From Eggerthellaceae bacterium (GTDB lineage: Bacteria > Actinomycetota > Coriobacteriia > Coriobacteriales > Eggerthellaceae), in the NCBI GenBank assembly GCA_022792415.1, contig JAAWAY010000065.1, positions 1 to 40,131 on the forward strand: 40,131 nt of DNA, given 5' to 3'. Below are positions 35,611 to 40,131 of this stretch, piece after piece. The notes under the pieces are model-generated. The model was not told where the DNA came from. It searched no databases and saw nothing but the letters and a program-made list of their open reading frames with translations. Each line of letters starts with the position of its first letter. Position 1 is the first letter of the stretch. The translations under genes were made by a program, and so were the position numbers.

Positions 35611-37748
35611 TGGACGCGGGCGGGCACGAGGCGGCGAGGTCGGCGGAGGACGGGCGCCACGGGGCCGGGGCGCCCAGGGCCCTCGGCGCGCCCGGTGCGG
35701 CCGGCGGGGCAGGCCCGCGGCAGGCGGCTGCCTCGCCTGAGCCTCGCGATGCGCGTGGGGCGGCTGACGCGTGCGATGGGATGCCCGCGCCCTCCGTCGT
35801 TCGCGCGCGCTTCGAGGCGCTGGAAGCGCAGGGGCCCGATGCGGCTCTGAACTGGCTCTACGAGGCGGAGTGCGCCTGCGGCTACGTGCGCCGCGATGTC
35901 TCCGCGCGTCCCATCTGCTGGAGCGCGCCCACGCCAGCCGGCACGCTGGAGCTGACCATCAACCTCGCCAAGCCCGAGAAGGACCCGCGCGTCATCGCGG
36001 CCGCCGCCGGGAGCGCGCCCTCCGCGCCGGCCGCGATGTGCGGGTCCGGCGCGGCGGCTGTGCCGCCCGGCCGCGAGCCGCTCTGCGACCTGTGCTGGGA
36101 GAACGAGGGGTGGCCCGGCAGCCCTGGCCACCCGGCTAAGCCCGGCTTGCGCATCATCCCCCTTCGCCTGGGCGGCGAGCGCTGGGGCCTGCAGTTCTCG
36201 CCGTACGCGTACTTCCCCGAGCACTGCATCGCGCTGTCGGCCGAGCACCGTCCCATGAAGGTGGACGCGGCCGCCGTCGCGCGCCTGCTCGACTTCGTCG
36301 ACCGGTTCCCGGGCTATTTCATCGGGTCGAACGCCGACGTGCCCATCGTGGGCGGATCGGTGCTGTCCCACGACCACTACCAGGGCGGACGTCATGTGTT
36401 TCCGCTGATGAGGGCTCCGATTGCCCATGAGTTCGCGCTACCGGGCCTGTCGGGCGTGCGCGCGGGCATCGTGGAGTGGCCCGCGTCGACGGTGCGCCTG
36501 GCCTCAAGCGATCGCACGGCGCTGCTGGAGGCCGCGTCGCGCGTGATGGACGTGTGGCGCACGTTCGACGACGAGGCGTGCGGCATCGTCAGCTGCAGCC
36601 GGGCAGGCGGTGCCGAGCCGGTCGGCGGGTGCGGGCCTGGCGGCGCGGGACGGCCTGGCTCGCGGATGACGAGCGGAGGCGGGGGCGCGGGCGCCGCGGG
36701 GCGGGTAGCGGCGCGGGGACACCGTGACGGGCCGGCCGGCGCGGTGGCCGGCGCAGGGACAGGCGCGGGAGCCGCCCGTGCTGGGCACGTGCCGGCGCCA
36801 ACCGGAGATGAGGCTGCGCATGCGGGCGTGACCTGGCACAACGCGATTAACCCCATCCTGCGCAAGGTGGCGCCGGGCAGCCCGTGGCCCGGGTTCGAGG
36901 GGAGCGCGCACGCCGTCCCCGTGCCGTCGGGCGCGCCTGGCACGCCGGGGGAGGCGTGCGGGTCGGCCGATGTCCGCCCTGCCAACAGCGTGGGGGCGCT
37001 CGTGCCCGGCGAGGCGGCCGACGGGGGAGGGGCGCCTGCGTCCCGCGGCGTCTCGGCCGCGTCGGGCGAGGCGGCCGGCGGGGCGCCGCTCTACGTTCTC
37101 GACCTGGTGCTGCGCAACAACCGCACCACGCCGGAGCGCCCGTGGGGGCTGTTCCACCCCCGCGAGTCGCTCTTCCACATCAAGCGCGAGAACATCGGCC
37201 TCATCGAGATCATGGGGCGGGCCATCCTGCCGCCCCGCCTGGCCCGGGAGCTGCCGGCCGTCGACCGCGCGCTGCATGAGGCCGCGCTGGCGGGCGAGGC
37301 GCCGGACGCGCTGCGGGAGCGCCTGGCCGCGGACCCGCCGACCGCGTCCCATGCCGAGTGGGCGGCTGGCGTGCTGGCCCGGCGCCGCGACGAGCTTGTG
37401 GCCGAGGCGCGGGTCGGGTCGGTATCTCGGCCAGGGGACGGCGGAGGGATCGTCGCGCCCGGCGAGGTCGGAGTGCTGGGAGACGGGTCACAGGCCGCTG
37501 GGCCGACCGGCGCTTGCGTGGCACGAGCCGGTGAGGGCGCCGAGCACGATGCGGCGGCACGTCCCGAGGGGCGTTGCCCGGTCATGCGGGATGCACGCCC
37601 CGCGCCGGCTGAGCCCGCCTTCGGCGCCGTCCTGCGTGACGAGGTGGCGCAGGTGTTCTGCCGGGTGCTCGAGGACGCCGCGGTCTTCAAGTCGGACGAG
37701 GCCGGTCGTCGCGGCTGGGCGCGCCTGCTCGCGGCCCTGGGCGCGTGA
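35610..37748 (+). CDS. galT: Galactose-1-phosphate uridylyltransferase (family 2) with multiple low-complexity insertions
   Basis: YVRRDVSARPICWSAPTPAGTLELTINLAKPEKDPRVIA, CDLCWENEGWPG, GGSVLSHDHYQGGRHVFPLMRAPI, VLRNNRTTPERPWGLFHPRESLFHIKRENIGLIEIMGRAILPPRL; TGATG overlap with galK. Confidence 0.9.
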   Translation: MDAGGHEAARSAEDGRHGAGAPRALGAPGAAGGAGPRQAAASPEPRDARGAADACDGMPAPSVVRARFEALEAQGPDAALNWLYEAECACGYVRRDVSARPICWSAPTPAGTLELTINLAKPEKDPRVIAAAAGSAPSAPAAMCGSGAAAVPPGREPLCDLCWENEGWPGSPGHPAKPGLRIIPLRLGGERWGLQFSPYAYFPEHCIALSAEHRPMKVDAAAVARLLDFVDRFPGYFIGSNADVPIVGGSVLSHDHYQGGRHVFPLMRAPIAHEFALPGLSGVRAGIVEWPASTVRLASSDRTALLEAASRVMDVWRTFDDEACGIVSCSRAGGAEPVGGCGPGGAGRPGSRMTSGGGGAGAAGRVAARGHRDGPAGAVAGAGTGAGAARAGHVPAPTGDEAAHAGVTWHNAINPILRKVAPGSPWPGFEGSAHAVPVPSGAPGTPGEACGSADVRPANSVGALVPGEAADGGGAPASRGVSAASGEAAGGAPLYVLDLVLRNNRTTPERPWGLFHPRESLFHIKRENIGLIEIMGRAILPPRLARELPAVDRALHEAALAGEAPDALRERLAADPPTASHAEWAAGVLARRRDELVAEARVGSVSRPGDGGGIVAPGEVGVLGDGSQAAGPTGACVARAGEGAEHDAAARPEGRCPVMRDARPAPAEPAFGAVLRDEVAQVFCRVLEDAAVFKSDEAGRRGWARLLAALGA

Positions 37749-37872
37749 CGCCGTCGGGTGCGGCTGGGCGCTCTGCGTCGAAGCTTTGCGTCTTGCTGGT
37801 CGACCCCTGTACCAGGGATTTCCTACTTCGCCGGCTAGCCCTCTGCGCCGGCCGACCCATTGCGTTGGGGTG

Positions 37873-37940
37873 TTCCGCCCCGCCAGCCGATCCCCGCGCC
37901 GGGGGTTTCCGCCCCGCCAGCCGATCCCCGCGCCGGGGGA
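37873..37940. repeat. 34-bp tandem direct repeat (2 near-identical units)
   Basis: TTCCGCCCCGCCAGCCGATCCCCGCGCCGGGGG at 37873 and 37907; degenerate related sequence upstream. Confidence 0.92.
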
Positions 37941-38077
37941 ATTACCGTCTCGCCGGCTCCCTCTCGTAGCGGAGGCTCCCGCACCCGATCCTTCCTCCTC
38001 GCGCGCCTTTCGCCGTGGCCGGTCAAGGGTACGCCGGTTGTCCGATCACCGCGGTGTGCGAACGCGACGCGACGGCC

Positions 38078-38324
38078 GGACACTTTTCGGGGCCGCGGTG
38101 GCAGCCCAGGGAGGTTTGCTACACAATTCCTGGCGAATCACGGGGGCGCACGTCCGTCCAGTCGCCGTGCCTCAATATCATTCTCGTATGAGTAGTAACT
38201 CTGCCAGGTAAAACTCTGATGGCAGAAAACAGCGCGATCAACGCCGCTCGATGCGGATCCGCGAAGGCACCATCTGAGTGTAGCAAACCTCCCTGGGCTG
38301 CCACCGCGGCCCCGAAAAGTGTCC
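38078..38324. mobile_element. 247-bp element with perfect 47-bp inverted repeats; MITE-like or IS remnant candidate
   Basis: GGACACTTTTCGGGGCCGCGGTGGCAGCCCAGGGAGGTTTGCTACAC (38078-38124) is the exact reverse complement of 38278-38324; 153-bp internal sequence without a transposase ORF. Confidence 0.65.
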
Positions 38325-38623
38325 CAGGGGCACCGTATGGGCGCGGATGCGCCTAACGTTGACGCTCGGCACTCGACGCTCGACCTCCGACCTCCGACGC
38401 CCGACGATCATGCAATGCAGGTTTTTTAGAGTTTGGTACCGCACGATCTCCCGACAGGGAGCGGGGATGCTCCCGTTGCGCCACACCGGTCGCATAACTG
38501 TGGCGTAACGTGCGCGACAAGGCCCCTCACGACCAGCGCGACGTCCGGCGTTCCTTCTCGCGGTGTACCAAACGACGAAAAACTGACCGAGGGACGGCCT
38601 ACAGTGTCCACGCCCGCCCTCCC

Positions 38624-38723
38624 CGATGCGTGGGGCAGCGCCCGCGCTCGGCACGCGGATCTGCACCCGCGCTCGGCACGCGGGGCCGCACCCGCCCCCG
38701 ATGCGCGGGGCAGCGCCCGCACC
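38624..38723. repeat. 25-bp tandem repeat, 4 degenerate units
   Basis: Units starting at 38624, 38649, 38674, 38699: CGATGCGTGGGGCAGCGCCCGCGCT / CGGCACGCGGATCTGCACCCGCGCT / CGGCACGCGGGGCCGCACCCGCCCC / CGATGCGCGGGGCAGCGCCCGCACC. Confidence 0.88.
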
Positions 38724-38795
38724 CCGCACCCCGACCCGTCCGCGCGCTGCGCTATCATGGGCCCGATAGGCAGGCAGCCCGAAGAAGGAGACGGC

Positions 38796-39332
38796 ATGGC
38801 GGTACTCAACGAGCGCGACCAGCGCGCGGCCCAGACGGCGGACATCGCGCAGAAGATGGCGGTGGCGGCCCGCACGGCGCCCAAGGGCAAGGGCGTCGAC
38901 GTCATCGAGGCAGCGGTGCTCACGGCTGAGCACCTCGAGCAGCTGGCGTGTGAGATGGAGGCGTACGCCGAGGAGTCTGGCATGAAGTTCTTCCTGCGCG
39001 ACGCGGGCAACGTGCGCGCGGCCCAGGCCGTGCTCATCGTGGGCACGCGCACGCAGTTGCAGGGCCTCAACTGCGGGCACTGCGGATTCGCGACCTGCGC
39101 CGAGAAGCCGTCCGCGGTCCCGTGCGAGATCAACGCCGTGGATGTGGGCATCGCGCTGGGCTCGGCGGTGTCACTGGCGGCCGACCTGCGGGTGGACACG
39201 CGCATCATGTTCTCGGCCGGCCTGGCGGCCCAGCGCCTGGGGCTTCTGGGCGAGGGCGTGGGCCAGGTGTACGCCGTGCCGGTGAGCATCGCGTCCAAGA
39301 GCCCGCTGTTCGACCGCCCGTCCCGCGCATAG
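38796..39332 (+). CDS. DUF2148 ferredoxin-domain protein
   Basis: LQGLNCGHCGFATCAEKPSAVPCEINAVDVGIALGSAVSLAADLRVDTRIMFSAGLAAQRLGLL; RBS GAAGAAGGAGACGGC. Confidence 0.83.
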   Translation: MAVLNERDQRAAQTADIAQKMAVAARTAPKGKGVDVIEAAVLTAEHLEQLACEMEAYAEESGMKFFLRDAGNVRAAQAVLIVGTRTQLQGLNCGHCGFATCAEKPSAVPCEINAVDVGIALGSAVSLAADLRVDTRIMFSAGLAAQRLGLLGEGVGQVYAVPVSIASKSPLFDRPSRA

Positions 39333-39562
39333 GCCATCCGCCCTGCTAGAATACACGAGGCGCCGCCCGCGGAGGGCTCGGTGCCCCGGCGTGCCGCCCG
39401 CGAGGGCGACGACGCCCGGGCCCCGCCGCCCCACCGCGCACCGGCGCACCGGCGTGCCGCCCCGCCAGGGCGCGGGCGCCGACCCGAGGCGTGCCGCCGT
39501 ACCCGCCCCGCGCGGGCCGGCGGCGCCCTGACGCACGTACCCCGACCAAGGAGAGTTTCCCC

Positions 39563-40131
39563 GTGGCAGAATTCATCTACCAGATGCACAAGGCCCGCAA
39601 GGCCGTCGGCGACAAGGTCATCCTCGACGATGTGACGCTGTCGTTCTACCCCGGCGCCAAGATCGGCGTCGTCGGCCCCAACGGCATGGGCAAGTCCACG
39701 CTGCTCAAGGTGATGGCCGGCCTCGAGGAGGTGTCCAACGGCGACGCGCGCCTCACGCCCGGCTACTCGGTGGGCATCCTCATGCAGGAGCCCGAGCTGG
39801 ACGAGGACGCCACCGTCATCGAGAACATCCGCCAGGCCTTCGGCGACGTGCTGGCCAAGGTGGAGCGCTTCAACCAGATCGGCGAGGAGATGGCCGAGCC
39901 CGACGCCGACTTCGACAAGCTCATGGACGAGATGGGCAAGCTGCAAGATGAGATCGACGCCGCCAACGGCTGGGACATCGACAGTCAGCTGTCCCAGGCC
40001 ATGGACGCGCTGCAGTGCCCCGACCCGGACGCCCCGGTGAGCATCCTGTCGGGTGGCGAGCGCCGCCGCGTGGCGCTGTGCCGTCTGCTGCTGGAGGCCC
40101 CCGACCTGCTGCTTTTGGACGAGCCCACCAA
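39563..40131 (+). CDS. ettA: ABC-F protein, energy-dependent translational throttle EttA (3'-truncated by window edge; GTG start)
   Basis: MAEFIYQMHKARKAVGDKVILDDVTLSFYPGAKIGVVGPNGMGKSTLLKVMAGLEEVSNGDARLTPGYSVGILMQEPELDED...ILSGGERRRVALCRLLLEAPDLLLLDEPT. Not in the ORF track. Confidence 0.93.
   Translation, partial: MAEFIYQMHKARKAVGDKVILDDVTLSFYPGAKIGVVGPNGMGKSTLLKVMAGLEEVSNGDARLTPGYSVGILMQEPELDEDATVIENIRQAFGDVLAKVERFNQIGEEMAEPDADFDKLMDEMGKLQDEIDAANGWDIDSQLSQAMDALQCPDPDAPVSILSGGERRRVALCRLLLEAPDLLLLDEPT

Noticed and set aside
1-40131. tRNA, rRNA, CRISPR array, prophage or transposase genes
   Set aside because: Looked for by eye on both strands; none supportable. tRNAscan-SE/Infernal would be needed to exclude small RNAs.

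Overview
Very G+C-rich bacterial chromosomal window, probably Coriobacteriia/Eggerthellaceae-like (inferred from gene content only). I support about 27 CDSs, including two edge-truncated genes and three small ORFs. No rRNA, tRNA, CRISPR array or recognisable transposase was seen. The most interesting signal is a four-gene cassette present twice in the same order and strand (1-4630 and 22005-28330). Each copy has a transhydroxylase/catechol-dehydroxylase-like molybdopterin catalytic subunit lacking an N-terminal Fe-S Cys motif (only checkable in copy 2), a 4Fe-4S subunit with a C-terminal beta-sandwich domain, and two divergent SLC13/DASS-type transporters. The transporters replace the canonical SNT motifs in a position-specific way: 'N-type' in the first, 'D-type' in the second. 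Copy 2 is followed by a LysR regulator. Other content: a peptide-deformylase-like gene lacking the catalytic Glu (HMIDH), upstream of helD and an ABC exporter; a TipAS-like MerR gene with a 19-bp-spacer dyad promoter; a GH2-galK-galT operon whose GalT carries several large low-complexity insertions; a 247-bp element with perfect 47-bp inverted repeats; a 44-bp perfect direct repeat; several tandem repeats; and small ORFs. Most long antisense ORFs in the supplied track are GC-driven shadow ORFs and were rejected.
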